64,000 nt of DNA from Streptomyces sp. WZ.A104 (lineage in GTDB: Bacteria > Actinomycetota > Actinomycetes > Streptomycetales > Streptomycetaceae): positions 62,001 through 126,000 of the forward strand of contig NZ_NWVL01000010.1 of the NCBI RefSeq assembly GCF_002382885.1. The letters are read 5' to 3'. A model generated the notes under the pieces. That model was not told where the DNA came from and searched no databases. It was given only the letters and a program-made list of their open reading frames with translations. The translations under genes were made by a program, and so were the position numbers. Positions 33,944 to 42,886 of this stretch are shown piece by piece; position 1 is the stretch's first letter, and every line of letters begins with the position of its first letter.

Positions 33944-35098
33944 TCAGCCGTCGCCGAAGTCCAGGAATGTGCCGAAGCGGACGTCGTACGCCGTCGCGTC
34001 CGTCATCACCGCCAGCATCCGTGCCGCCTCCTCCGTGATCTCCGCACGCTCGGCGCGGGACGGCCTCCGGAGCGGCTGGACGGTGAGGGTCGCGGTGCCG
34101 CCGGTGAGTTCGACGCGCCAGACCGCCTCGAAGAAGCCGTCGATCAGGACGGTCCCGAACGACTGGTTGCCCACCCAGTTGCGGCCCTTGTTGGCCTCCG
34201 GGACGACCCTGGTGCGGTCGGCGTGGCCCAGGAGGACGTTGTCGAACTCAGGCAGGAAGCGCGGCGGGGCCGGGGTGTCCGGGTCCGGGCGCGGGGCGTC
34301 GGGGAGGTCGAACAGCTCGACGCCCCGCTCGTCCCGGAAGGTGAGCAGCCGTGGCCGCAGCCGCTCGAAGACCTCTTTCGTCCGGGTCAGCCCCGCCCAG
34401 GTCTGGAAGTCCTTCACCGAGGCGGGCCCGAACGCCGCAAGGTAGCGCAGGACGGTGGCGTCCGGCGCGGGCGCGGGTCCGGCGGGCCTGCCGAGCCAGT
34501 GCTCCAGGGTGGTCAGGGCTACCTGTCCGCCGCGCCCCCACAGTCCGCGCGGGGTGACCTGGACCAGCGGCAGCAGACACCGGGCGGCCGCCGTGAGCGC
34601 GAGGGGGTCCGCGTCCGGCCAGCGCGTGAGCAGCTCCTCGCGCAACTCCTTGACCGGGCGCGGACGCTCCTCGACCAGCTCCACGGCCACCGCCGCGAGC
34701 CGGTCCAGGTCCACCCCGTCCAGGCCGCGCCGGAAGTTCTTCAACTCCCGCTCACGCGCCGGCTGCACGAGGGGGCGCAGAGTCAGCGCGTCGTCGGCCG
34801 TATGGGTGTGGAGGGTGGAGCGCAGGCTGACGATCCGGACCACCTCACGGGACTCCATCAGGGCGGACAGCTCCTCGGGGTCGAAGTCCGCGAGCCGGGC
34901 GTACAGCTGGAAGTACGGCGGCTTGGTGTTCTGGGCCTGGAGTCCGACGAGATGGGCGACCGCGTCCTTCGCGGGCATGGCGGACCGGCGCAGCAGGAGC
35001 TGCCGGTCCAGGGTCGCCCGGTTCAGCGCCCGGTCGGAGAGGACGACGGGGTGAGCGGGAGTTCGGTGTGCGGGGGTGCGGGGCGTCTTCGCTGCCAT
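33944..35098 (-). CDS. AlkZ-like winged-helix DNA glycosylase (HTH_42 family)
   Basis: A 384-residue protein of the HTH_42 (AlkZ/YcaQ) superfamily, which removes interstrand cross-links and other bulky lesions. The catalytic Q-Phi-Q motif is visible as GLQAQN (in AHLVGLQAQNTKPP), as in Streptomyces AlkZ. Winged-helix elements follow (ALNRATLDRQLLLRR, LRYLAAFGPASVKDFQTWAGL), and the C-terminal LIDGFFEAVWRVE is conserved. ATG 35098 is preferred over the longer frame. Such proteins protect producers of azinomycin-like agents, but house-keeping paralogues are common, and no biosynthetic genes are near. Confidence 0.85.
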   Translation of the reverse strand: MAAKTPRTPAHRTPAHPVVLSDRALNRATLDRQLLLRRSAMPAKDAVAHLVGLQAQNTKPPYFQLYARLADFDPEELSALMESREVVRIVSLRSTLHTHTADDALTLRPLVQPARERELKNFRRGLDGVDLDRLAAVAVELVEERPRPVKELREELLTRWPDADPLALTAAARCLLPLVQVTPRGLWGRGGQVALTTLEHWLGRPAGPAPAPDATVLRYLAAFGPASVKDFQTWAGLTRTKEVFERLRPRLLTFRDERGVELFDLPDAPRPDPDTPAPPRFLPEFDNVLLGHADRTRVVPEANKGRNWVGNQSFGTVLIDGFFEAVWRVELTGGTATLTVQPLRRPSRAERAEITEEAARMLAVMTDATAYDVRFGTFLDFGDG

Positions 35099-35211
35099 GG
35101 TCCGCACGCTACCGGGCCTTGCGGACACCTACGGTCCGCAAGGCGGGGGCCCGGTGGCCGTCACGCCCACCGGACCCGTGCGCCGCGCGCCCCGGGACGG
35201 CCGACTCCATG

Positions 35212-35400
35212 ATGGGCCGGGTGATCAGTGTTCTGTTCGCCGTCCTGACCGCCCTCAGCAATGGTTCCACCTCGGTGCTCCAGCGCCGGGCGGCGATGGA
35301 GGTGCCCGACAGCGAGGCGATGCGGCTCTCGCTGATCGGTCGTCTGGTGCGGCAGAAGGTGTGGCTGGCCGGGATCGGACTGGTGATCGTGGCGGCGGTC
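35212..35400 (+). pseudogene. DMT-family transporter gene, 5' remnant
   Basis: The frame encodes MMGRVISVLFAVLTALSNG, SVLQRRAAMEVPDSEAMRL, and GLVIVAAV, the typical start of a DMT/EamA transporter of about 290 residues in Streptomyces. Homology stops at about 35400, after which the frame reads unrelated residues and ends at 35457. The matching C-terminal part appears at 38555-38870, so the gene was split by the intervening 3.15 kb. About 140 internal residues are missing, so this was a replacement or a deletion as well as an insertion. The family match is from memory. Confidence 0.75.
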
Positions 35401-35401
35401 T

Positions 35402-35792
35402 GCGTACGACGGACTACCGGACCAGACCGTGCCACGCAGGCACATTCCCCAGTTTGATCAAGCCCGATACGCCCCCTAACCGCGAACCGGCCAACCGGCA
35501 GATCCGCCAATCAATTTTGGCCATGATCGCGCCTGTTACCGAGAGATCACGCCACCGGGGCGAGCGGTGTCCGTTCGCGGCACTAATGCGGACACACCAC
35601 CCGCCCTGGCTGCCTCATATGTTTCAGCCATCTTTCAAACACTGATTGATGCCTCAAATTTTCTTCCTGTTGGCCCGATTCACCTCACGTTTGATTGGGC
35701 CTGATCGTTCCTCCCTCACATATGACATGGTCACGTAATCTCGCCGCGGCGGTGAGGAAATCCCTCCCCGACCGCATCCGCGAGGAGTCACC
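35402..35792 (+). other. AT-rich gap at the left end of the inserted block
   Basis: Between the broken DMT frame and the protease start the sequence is clearly AT-richer than its surroundings, with T runs such as CAAATTTTCTTCC. It contains an imperfect inverted repeat around 35671-35701 (GGCCCGATTCA / TTGATTGGGCC). No gene or transposase is seen. It probably holds the protease promoter and the left border of the foreign DNA. Confidence 0.55.
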
Positions 35793-36812
35793 ATGCGCCA
35801 CCTTGCCCGTATATCTCCACGTCTGGGTAGACGCTTGTTCGGCACGGCAATCATGGCTGGAACCCTGGCACTTGCCGCCCCACTGTCCGCCCCCACGGGA
35901 CACGCGAGCGCCGCACCCGTCAGCAGCGCCGTCCACGCCGATGACGAGTGTGACGACGAGGGTGTCTCCTCCGCCCGTAAGGCCAGGCCCGGTCACGACG
36001 ACCACGTTGACCACGCGAACGAGCCCAACGACATCACCGCGGCCAAGGCCGAGGCGATGAACGCCGATCTCAAGAAGAAGCTCGACAAGGCGCGTTCGAG
36101 CAACCGAGGGTTCGATGTCTCCGCCGCCACGACCGTCACGATCCCGGTCTACTTCCATGTGATCCACAACGGCAGCAAGGGCAAGCTCACCGCGACGGAC
36201 ATCAGCAAGCAGATAGCCATTCTGAACGAGGGCTTCGGCGGCCAGGGCGAGGGCAACGCCGACTCTGGCTTCCAGTTCTCACTGAAGGCCACCACCTACA
36301 CCGACAACGCCTCCTGGTACAACGGCCTCTCGCACGGCTCCACCGCCGAGAAGCAGATGAAGTCCACGCTCCGCCAGGGCGGCCCGGACGCGCTCAACTT
36401 CTACACCGCCGACCTCGGCGGCGGCCTGCTCGGCTGGGCCACCTTCCCCACCTCGTACAAGTCCAGCCCGGAGATGGACGGCGTGGTCGTCCTGGACACC
36501 TCGCTGCCCGGCGGCACCGCGGGCAACTACAACGAGGGCGACACCGCGACCCACGAGGTGGGCCACTGGATGGGCCTGTACCACACCTTCCAGGGCGGCT
36601 GTAACGGCAAGGGCGACTACGTCGACGACACGGCGGCCGAGAAGAGCCCCGCGTACGAGTGCCCCGAGGGCCGGGACAGTTGCAAGCGCCAGGCGGGCGT
36701 GGACCCGATCCACAACTTCATGGACTACACGTACGACGCCTGCATGTACCAGTTCACCGCGGGCCAGGCCCAGCGGATGCAGGACCACTGGACGGCCTAC
36801 CGCGCGAGCTGA
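35793..36812 (+). CDS. Secreted M43 (pappalysin/cytophagalysin) zinc metalloprotease
   Basis: A 339-residue secreted metzincin. The signal peptide occupies about residues 1-40 ([18 protein letters not shown] to HASA). A His/Asp-rich region follows ([15 protein letters not shown]). The catalytic motif [11 protein letters not shown] (H254, E255, H258, H264) is extended as HExxHxxGxxH, and the Met-turn is [10 protein letters not shown] with M310. Four Cys near the end (C270, C290, C297, C317) may form disulfides. RBS GAGGAG precedes ATG 35793. It is within the block that interrupts the DMT gene and precedes the kinase gene on the same strand. Confidence 0.92.
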   Translation: MRHLARISPRLGRRLFGTAIMAGTLALAAPLSAPTGHASAAPVSSAVHADDECDDEGVSSARKARPGHDDHVDHANEPNDITAAKAEAMNADLKKKLDKARSSNRGFDVSAATTVTIPVYFHVIHNGSKGKLTATDISKQIAILNEGFGGQGEGNADSGFQFSLKATTYTDNASWYNGLSHGSTAEKQMKSTLRQGGPDALNFYTADLGGGLLGWATFPTSYKSSPEMDGVVVLDTSLPGGTAGNYNEGDTATHEVGHWMGLYHTFQGGCNGKGDYVDDTAAEKSPAYECPEGRDSCKRQAGVDPIHNFMDYTYDACMYQFTAGQAQRMQDHWTAYRAS

Positions 36813-36889
36813 CGCGCGGCCCCCGGCCATGACCCTCTACCCTGCCCGGAGTACACGGCAGAGTAGAGGGATTCAGGGGATCGGGGAAC

Positions 36890-38497
36890 GTGAGCACACC
36901 CGGCGAGATCGTCGACGGGCGGTTCGAGTTGCTGCGGCGGCTCGGCAGCGGTGGCATGGGCACGGTGTGGCAGGCTCGCGACACCGTGCTGCACCGCGAG
37001 GTGGCCCTGAAGGAAGTCCGACCCCCTGACCCGGCGTTGACGGCCGACGCGCGCGCCCAACTCGGGGAGCGGGTGCTGCGCGAGGCTAGATCGCTGGCCC
37101 GACTGAACCATCCCCATGTGGTGACGATCCATCACATCGTCAAAGCGGGCGAGGGGGTTGAGCACCCGTGGCTGGTGATGGAGCTCCTGGCCGGCCACAA
37201 CCTCCAGGACCGGCTCGGCCAAGGTCCGCTGCCTCCAGCGGAGGCGGCCAAGATGGGCCGCCAGGTGCTGGCCGCGCTCCGCGCCGCGCACGCGGCGGGC
37301 ATCCACCACCGCGACGTCAAGCCCGCCAACATCATGCTCCGCGAGGACGGTTCGGCCGTCCTCACCGACTTCGGCATCGCCGCCCTCCAGGGCGCCACCT
37401 CGCTCACCGCGACCGGCGATCTGATCGGCTCGCCCGAGTACATCGCCCCTGAGCGCATCCGTGGCGTCGACACCGATCCGGCCTCCGACCTCTGGTCGCT
37501 CGGCCTCGTGCTGTACGTGGCCGTGGAGGGCGTCAGCCCGCTGCGCCGCGCCACCACGCTCGCCACGCTCGCGGCGGTCCTGGATGACCCGGTGCCGCCG
37601 CCGGTACGTTCCGGGCCGCTGGCCCCCGTGTTGAGTGCCCTGCTGGTACGGGACCCGGCGGCGCGGCCCGACGCCGAGCGTCTGGACGCGATGCTGGCGG
37701 AGGTCGAGTCGGGTAGGCAGGCCCCGTGGGTGCAGCCGACCCAGACCGCGTACGTTCCCCCGCTGCCACCGCCCCGGACCCAACTGGACAGCCCGCGCCC
37801 CACCACCTCCGGGGCCCGGACGCCCGGGCCGACCGCGCCCCGTCCGCACCCCGGGACCCGTAGCCGTAGCCGTAGCCGTAGCCGTACGCCCGTGATCGTC
37901 TCGGTGATCGCGGTGGCCATCGCCGTGGTGGCCGCCACGGCGGTGGTGTTTGCACTGCGCGGGGACACCGATGACCAGGCGGGGGGCGACAAGGGTGGCG
38001 ACCGGACCAGCTCACCCACGACCCCGACCAGGGAACCCACCACCCCCACACCGACGGCCACTCAGGAGCCCACCCTGGAACCCACCAAGGCCCCGGACCC
38101 AGACCCAGACCCAGCCCCAGACCCAGACCCGGACCCGACCACCCAAGCGCCCCCACCCGCCGACGAGGTGGCCGACACCTGGGTCGCCCAACTCGCCTCG
38201 GTTGACCAGAGCAAGGGCCCCAGCGCCCGCGAGAAGGCCATCACGGCACTGCGGGCCAAGGGCATCAACGACGTACGGTATATCGACAGCGGCGACTACG
38301 CCTCACTGCGGCCGGGCTACTGGATGATCTACCGCCCCGGTTTCCGCGATGGGAACGCCGCGATCGACTGGTGCCGCGGCCAGGGCCTCGGCACCAACAA
38401 CCAGTGCGTCGGCCGGTACGTCAGCCACAGCGCCGCCGACCGCCAGTACGTCTGCGACCCCGCATCCCCGGTAGCCAGGGGCTGCACCCGCACATAG
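36890..38497 (+). CDS. Membrane Ser/Thr protein kinase with extracellular sensor domain
   Basis: A 535-residue kinase. The catalytic domain occupies about 1-265: GSGGMGTV glycine loop, K41 in VALKEV, HRDVKPAN with D142, DFG with D160, and SPEYIAPE. A Pro/Arg/Ser linker holds an (RS)n tract at 324-332. A single transmembrane helix is at about 333-356. The outside part begins with a DP-rich stalk and ends in a compact domain (WVAQLASVDQSKG, AITALRAKGINDVRYI, YWMIYRPGF) resembling a SPOR-like fold. The stalk may span the wall. GTG 36890 follows GGGGATCGGGG. It shares the inserted block with the protease. Confidence 0.92.
   Translation: MSTPGEIVDGRFELLRRLGSGGMGTVWQARDTVLHREVALKEVRPPDPALTADARAQLGERVLREARSLARLNHPHVVTIHHIVKAGEGVEHPWLVMELLAGHNLQDRLGQGPLPPAEAAKMGRQVLAALRAAHAAGIHHRDVKPANIMLREDGSAVLTDFGIAALQGATSLTATGDLIGSPEYIAPERIRGVDTDPASDLWSLGLVLYVAVEGVSPLRRATTLATLAAVLDDPVPPPVRSGPLAPVLSALLVRDPAARPDAERLDAMLAEVESGRQAPWVQPTQTAYVPPLPPPRTQLDSPRPTTSGARTPGPTAPRPHPGTRSRSRSRSRTPVIVSVIAVAIAVVAATAVVFALRGDTDDQAGGDKGGDRTSSPTTPTREPTTPTPTATQEPTLEPTKAPDPDPDPAPDPDPDPTTQAPPPADEVADTWVAQLASVDQSKGPSAREKAITALRAKGINDVRYIDSGDYASLRPGYWMIYRPGFRDGNAAIDWCRGQGLGTNNQCVGRYVSHSAADRQYVCDPASPVARGCTRT
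37858..37886 (+). repeat. Hexamer repeat CCGTAG in the kinase gene
   Basis: Almost five tandem copies of CCGTAG encode the Arg-Ser tract before the membrane helix. A second short repeat of GACCCA (about 38096-38138) encodes the Asp-Pro stalk. Both could vary in length by slippage without shifting the frame. Confidence 0.75.
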
Positions 38498-38515
38498 CGC
38501 CTGAGCCCCTAGCCA

Positions 38516-38553
38516 GCTGGAAGACTCACCAAGATCTTCATGATTCTTCCAGC
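38516..38553 (+). terminator. Inverted repeat after the kinase gene
   Basis: 9-bp perfect arms, GCTGGAAGA (38516-38524) and TCTTCCAGC (38545-38553), with a 20-nt AT-rich loop. It lies at the right boundary of the inserted block, so it is either a terminator or a border structure. Confidence 0.45.
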
Positions 38554-38554
38554 G

Positions 38555-38870
38555 CTGCTGTCGTCCTGGCAGCTGTACGCCACGGCGGCGGCCGGGGTGG
38601 GCGCCCTCTTCCTGCTGCAGAACGCGCTTCAGGCGGGCAGTCTGGTGGCCGTTCAGCCGATGCTGACGCTGGGGGACGCGCTGATCAGCATCCTGTACGG
38701 GGTGACGCTGTTCGACGAGGAGCTGCGGACCGGCTGGTGGCTGCTGCCAGAGCTGGTCGCGCTGGCCCTCATCGCCACCGGCTGCGTGCGTCTGGCCCGT
38801 ACCCCGCTGGCCAGGGGCACGCTGGCACCGCCGCCCCCGGCCCCCCCCGATCGCGGTAGGCATCCCCGGG
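38555..38870 (+). pseudogene. DMT-family transporter gene, 3' remnant
   Basis: The frame reads SSWQLYATAAAGVGALFLLQ, SLVAVQPMLTLGDALISILY and TGWWLLPELVALALIATG, the last helices of the DMT family started at 35212. There is no in-frame stop; the frame runs on antisense to the next gene. A run of eight C at about 38845-38852 is followed by a TAG in another frame, so slippage or a sequencing error could explain the loss. It ends near 38860-38870. Confidence 0.75.
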
Positions 38871-38995
38871 GCGTGGTCGTACCGGCCGGCGCAGACGTGT
38901 CTCCCGGCGGGGCCGACCGTGCCGGTTCGCATGCGCGTCCTGCGTGGCCGTCCGGTTCCTGTGCGGCCGGGAAGACCTCTTGTCGCCGCCGAGGC

Positions 38996-40015
38996 TCAGG
39001 AGGCCGCTGCCGGGGGAGTGCCGTCTCCGAAGGGGCGGCCGCCGAGCTCTTCGCGGTGGTGCGGGGTGGTCCAGCCGGAGAGGTCTGGGCCGAGGGGGAC
39101 GATGCCGGTGGGGTTGATGCCGGTGTGGGCCTCGTAGTAGTGGCGCTTGATGTGGTCGAAGTCCACCGTGTCGCCGAACCCTGGGGTCTGGTAGAGGTCG
39201 CGGACGTACGCCCACAGGACGGGGTCCTCGGCCAGCTTGTTCCGGTTGCACTTGAAGTGGCCGTGATAGACGGCGTCGAAGCGGACCAGGGTGGTGAAGA
39301 GCCGGATGTCGGCCTCGGTGATGGTGTCGCCGACGAGGTAGCGGCGGTCCGCGAGCCGGGCGGAAACCTGGTCGAGGCGGGCGAAGAGGGCCTCGTACGC
39401 CTCTTCGTACTCCTGCTGGCCGCTGGCGAACCCGGCCTTGTAGACGCCGTTGTTGATGTCCCGGTAGACGCCTTCCATGACCTCGTCGATCTCCGCGCGC
39501 AGCGGCTCGGGGTAGAGGTCGGGGGCGCCGGGGCGGTGCAGGGCGGTCCACTCGGTGGCGAGGTCGAGGGTGAGCTGCTGGTAGTCGTTGGTGACCAGCT
39601 TCCCGCTCGGTACGTCGACGATGGCGGGCACGCTGACGCCGCCGGGGTGGTCGCGCTCCCGGGCGTCGTACGCCTCGCTGAGATGGCGGATGCCGAGGAC
39701 CGGGTCCTTGCCGCCCGGGTCCAGGGTGAAGCGCCAGCTGCGGTCGTCCTGAATGGGGTCGGCGACGGCGAGGGAGAGGGCGTCCTCCAGGCCGAGGAGC
39801 CGCCGGGAGACCAGGGCGCGGCTCGCCCAGGGGCAGGCCCGGCTGACGACGAGCCGGTAGCGGCCTGCCTCGACGGGCCAGCCGTCGCGGCCGTCGGCGG
39901 TGATCCGGTCCGCGAAGTGGCTCCGGGACCGCTTGAACGGCTTGTGGCCGTAGGAGGCGTTGCCGTCGCTGTCCGCGCGGCCTGTTCCCGCACTGTCCGC
40001 TGCCGTGTCGCTCAT
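38996..40015 (-). CDS. Glutathionyl-hydroquinone reductase-like (xi-class GST) protein
   Basis: A 339-residue protein of the ECM4/YqjG group. The N-terminal domain has the diagnostic ACPWASR active site, where the Cys forms mixed disulfides; NDYQQLTLDLATEW is conserved, and the C-terminal all-helical domain has GDTITEADIRLFTTLVRFD and FKCNRNKL. These enzymes reduce glutathionyl- (here probably mycothiol-) hydroquinones. The ATG at 40015 overlaps the stop of the MFS exporter gene (ATGA), so it belongs to a two-gene unit that may deal with quinones or xenobiotics. Confidence 0.92.
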   Translation of the reverse strand: MSDTAADSAGTGRADSDGNASYGHKPFKRSRSHFADRITADGRDGWPVEAGRYRLVVSRACPWASRALVSRRLLGLEDALSLAVADPIQDDRSWRFTLDPGGKDPVLGIRHLSEAYDARERDHPGGVSVPAIVDVPSGKLVTNDYQQLTLDLATEWTALHRPGAPDLYPEPLRAEIDEVMEGVYRDINNGVYKAGFASGQQEYEEAYEALFARLDQVSARLADRRYLVGDTITEADIRLFTTLVRFDAVYHGHFKCNRNKLAEDPVLWAYVRDLYQTPGFGDTVDFDHIKRHYYEAHTGINPTGIVPLGPDLSGWTTPHHREELGGRPFGDGTPPAAAS

Positions 40016-41526
40016 GCCTCGCTCCTCGATGCGTCGGTGGGTGTGCGTGCTGTGCTTCGTCTGTCCCGCCGGTCCGCCCCCACCTCGGCCAGGGCCACGA
40101 TCAGTGCGGCGAGCACGAAGGCGACCGAGACGATGAGCCCGTGGTCGTACGCGTCGGCCCAGCCGTCCGGGCCGACCTGGGCGAAGAACACCGCGCCGAC
40201 GGCGGCGATCCCGATCGCGGAGCCGACCCGCTGACCGGTCTGGAGGGTGCCCCCGGCGCTTCCGGCGTGGTGGACCGGCACCTCGGCCAGGGTCAGGGTC
40301 TGGTTCGGGGCGATGACCAGTCCGCTGCCGAGTCCGGCGAGCAGCAGCGGGGCGGCCATGGCCCAGCCCGCTCCGCTGCCGGGGACCCGGTGGACGGCGA
40401 GGGCGGTGCCCGCGAGGCCGAGCGCGACCATGGCGAGGCCCGCCACCACGAGGGGGCGGCCGAAGCGCCCGACGAGCCGGCCGCCGACGGCCGCGGCGAC
40501 GCCGGAGCCCAGGGCGAAGGGGGTGATGGCGAGACCGGCCAGGAGAGCGGAGTAGCCCAGACCGGACTGGAGGTAGAGGGTCGTGACGAAGAAGATCGAG
40601 GTGAACCCGGCGAAGTAGAGCAGGATCAGCAGGCACCCCAGCCAGTAGGAGCGCAGCCGGAACAGCGACAGGTCCAGCACCGGCGTGGTCCGGCGGCCCC
40701 CGCACCGCGACTCCCAGGCGACGAACGCGGCGAGCAGGGCGGCGGCCAGGACGAGCAGGAGCCACTTGCCGTTGCCGGACCACTGCTGGGCCTGGACGAA
40801 CGGCAGCAGCAGGGCCAGCACCCCGGCCCCGAGAAGCACCACGCCGACCGGGTCCAGGTCGCGCGGCCGCACCCGCCGCGCCGAGGGCGTGTCCGGGAGG
40901 AGGCGCCTGGCGAGCAGCAGGCAGAGGACGCCGAGCGGGAGGTTGACGTAGAACACCCATCGCCAGCCGTGCTCTGGGCCCGCCAGCTGGATGAGCAGGC
41001 CGCCCAGCAGCGGGCCCACGGCGGTGGAGATCCCGACGACGGTGCCGAACATGCCGAACGCGCGGCCGCGCTCGCGCCCGGAGAACATCTGTTGGATCAG
41101 GGCGGAGATCTGAGGGGAGATCAGCCCGCCCGCGATGCCCTGCACCAGCCGGGCGATCACCAGCCACAGGCTGGACTGGGCGGCTCCGCAGGCGACGGAC
41201 GCCAGGGTGAACAGGGCGAGGCCTGTCATGAAGACCGCCCGGCGGCCGCGCGCGTCGCCGAGGCGTCCGGCGGGGATGAGGAAGAGGCCGAAGGCGAGGG
41301 CATACCCGGAGAGCACCCACTGGAGGGCGGACTCGGGGGTGTTCAGGCTTTCCCGGATGGAAGGAAGCGCCACGTTGACGATGGAGACGTCCAGCAGCGT
41401 CATGAAGCCCGCGACCAGGCAGACCGCGAGCGCCTGCCAGCGCCGGGGGTCGGGGCCGTCGGCGTCGTGGCCGCCGGCGTCGGTGCCGCGCCCGGCCGGC
41501 CCGGGATGCGCCGCGCTCCGTGCCAT
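40012..41526 (-). CDS. MFS drug exporter, DHA2 (14-TM) family
   Basis: A 504-residue major-facilitator protein with about 14 hydrophobic segments. Motif A appears as AGRLGDARGRRAVFM, motif B as RLVQGIAGGLISPQ, and motif C as GPLLGGLLIQ, all expected in EmrB/QacA-like antiporters. Start MARSAAHPG at 41526 is used. It is coupled to the glutathionyl-hydroquinone reductase-like gene downstream, which suggests joint detoxification and efflux. Substrate unknown. Confidence 0.92.
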   Translation of the reverse strand: MARSAAHPGPAGRGTDAGGHDADGPDPRRWQALAVCLVAGFMTLLDVSIVNVALPSIRESLNTPESALQWVLSGYALAFGLFLIPAGRLGDARGRRAVFMTGLALFTLASVACGAAQSSLWLVIARLVQGIAGGLISPQISALIQQMFSGRERGRAFGMFGTVVGISTAVGPLLGGLLIQLAGPEHGWRWVFYVNLPLGVLCLLLARRLLPDTPSARRVRPRDLDPVGVVLLGAGVLALLLPFVQAQQWSGNGKWLLLVLAAALLAAFVAWESRCGGRRTTPVLDLSLFRLRSYWLGCLLILLYFAGFTSIFFVTTLYLQSGLGYSALLAGLAITPFALGSGVAAAVGGRLVGRFGRPLVVAGLAMVALGLAGTALAVHRVPGSGAGWAMAAPLLLAGLGSGLVIAPNQTLTLAEVPVHHAGSAGGTLQTGQRVGSAIGIAAVGAVFFAQVGPDGWADAYDHGLIVSVAFVLAALIVALAEVGADRRDRRSTARTPTDASRSEA

Positions 41527-41587
41527 GGTTCGCACCTTAGGGGCCGCGCCCCCCAACGGCCCCCTCCGCCACGCGCGTTAATAGACA

Positions 41588-41635
41588 GGAAAGTTTCCCA
41601 ACACTGTTGACGTCAATTGGAAGGAAGCTTTACTT
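41588..41635 (+). promoter_or_regulatory. Cellulase promoter with palindromic elements
   Basis: TTGACG (41607-41612) and TTACTT (41630-41635) form a promoter with a 17-bp spacer. GGAAAGTTTCC (41588-41598) is a perfect 11-bp palindrome directly upstream, and CAACACTGTTG (41599-41609) overlaps the -35 box. GGAAAGTTTCC-type elements precede several secreted glycosidase genes in Streptomyces as I recall. The binder is unknown. Confidence 0.55.
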
Positions 41636-41686
41636 TCAGTTCTGCCGACATGGCGCCTCCCACCCCCCTCCGAAGGGAGCACCACC

Positions 41687-42772
41687 ATGCACCAGCGCAC
41701 CAATCCCCCCACCGAGCCCACCCCCACGGCCGGTCGCCGCCGGTTCGCCCGCAAGGCCCTGCTCGCCGCGTCCGCGCTCGGTGTGGTCACCGCACTCATG
41801 GCTCCCGTCCGGGCGGGCGCGGCTCCGGCCCCGGCACCGGCCTCCCCCACCGCCGCCACCCCGCTCGCGGCCAACGGTCAGCTCGCCGTCTGCGGCGTGC
41901 GGCTCTGCAACTCCTCCGGCCGGGCGATCGCCCTCAACGGGATGAGCACGCACGGCACCCAGTGGTACGCCCAGTGCGTCACCGGCGGCTCGCTCGACGC
42001 CCTGGCCCGGGACTGGCGCGCCGACGTGCTGCGCGTCTCCACCTACGTACAGGAGGGCGGTTACGAGACCGACCCGGCCGGATTCACCGCCCGTGCGCAG
42101 AAGTTCGTCAACGCGGCGCACGCGCGCGGTATGTACGCGGTGATCGACTGGCACATGCTCTCCCCGGGCGACCCGAACGCGAACCTGGGCAAGGCGAAGA
42201 CGTTCTTCAGGGCGATGGCGAAGAAGTACCGGAACCACCCGGGCGTGCTCTACGAGATCGCCAACGAGCCCTCGGGGGTGAGCTGGTCGGCCATCAAGTC
42301 CTACGCCGAGCAGATCATCCCGGTGATCCGGGCCGAGGACCCCGATGCGGTCGTGCTGGTCGGGACGCGCGCCTGGTCCTCGTTCGGGGTGTCCGAGGGC
42401 TCCAACGAGTCGGAGGTCGTGAACAACCCCGTCAACGCCTCGAACATCATGTACACCTTCCACTTCTACGCCGCCTCGCACCGCGAGGCGTACCTCAGCA
42501 CGCTCGACCGGGCCTCCGACAAGCTCCCGGTATTCGTCACGGAGTTCGGGACGCAGAACTACTCGGGCGAGGGCGCCAACGACTTCGCCATGTCGCAGCG
42601 CTACCTCGACCTGATGAAGCGCAAGAAGATCTCCTGGACCAACTGGAACTACTCCGACGACCACCGCTCCGGTGCCGTCTTCAAGACCGGCACGTGCAGC
42701 GGGAGCAACTGGACGGGCACCGGGGTCCTCAAGGAGGCCGGGGTCTGGATCCGCGACCGCATCCGCAACTGA
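41687..42772 (+). CDS. Secreted GH5 endoglucanase
   Basis: A 361-residue cellulase. An N-terminal twin-arginine-like signal (GRRRFARKAL, then a hydrophobic stretch to about 47) directs export. The catalytic domain has YEIANEPSG with acid/base E194, VTEFGTQNYSG with nucleophile E286, and the HFYAASHR region typical of the GH5 fold. No carbohydrate-binding module is attached. The ATG follows GGAGCACCACC. Two perfect hairpins after the stop end the unit. It has its own promoter and is monocistronic. Confidence 0.95.
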   Translation: MHQRTNPPTEPTPTAGRRRFARKALLAASALGVVTALMAPVRAGAAPAPAPASPTAATPLAANGQLAVCGVRLCNSSGRAIALNGMSTHGTQWYAQCVTGGSLDALARDWRADVLRVSTYVQEGGYETDPAGFTARAQKFVNAAHARGMYAVIDWHMLSPGDPNANLGKAKTFFRAMAKKYRNHPGVLYEIANEPSGVSWSAIKSYAEQIIPVIRAEDPDAVVLVGTRAWSSFGVSEGSNESEVVNNPVNASNIMYTFHFYAASHREAYLSTLDRASDKLPVFVTEFGTQNYSGEGANDFAMSQRYLDLMKRKKISWTNWNYSDDHRSGAVFKTGTCSGSNWTGTGVLKEAGVWIRDRIRN

Positions 42773-42787
42773 CCCCGCCCCGTCCAG

Positions 42788-42820
42788 CCCTGTGCCGCCG
42801 GTCCGAACGGCGGCACAGGG
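42788..42820 (+). terminator. Cellulase terminator, first hairpin
   Basis: Perfect 13-bp arms (CCCTGTGCCGCCG at 42788-42800 and its complement at 42808-42820) with a 7-nt loop, 16 bp after the stop. Confidence 0.85.
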
Positions 42821-42847
42821 AACGGGCCGCGCGGGAGGACTCCTCGG

Positions 42848-42886
42848 CGGAGCCCCGGGCCGGAGCCTGACCGGCCCGGGGCTCCG
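42848..42886. terminator. Cellulase terminator, second hairpin
   Basis: Perfect 16-bp arms (42848-42863 and 42871-42886), 7-nt loop. It is in tandem with the first. The remaining gap (42887-43224) has no gene. Confidence 0.75.

Noticed and set aside
38540..40234. A single 564-residue gene from the kinase to the MFS exporter
   Set aside because: Only its first 100 or so residues have family character (DMT remnant). The rest is the antisense of the glutathionyl-hydroquinone reductase-like gene.
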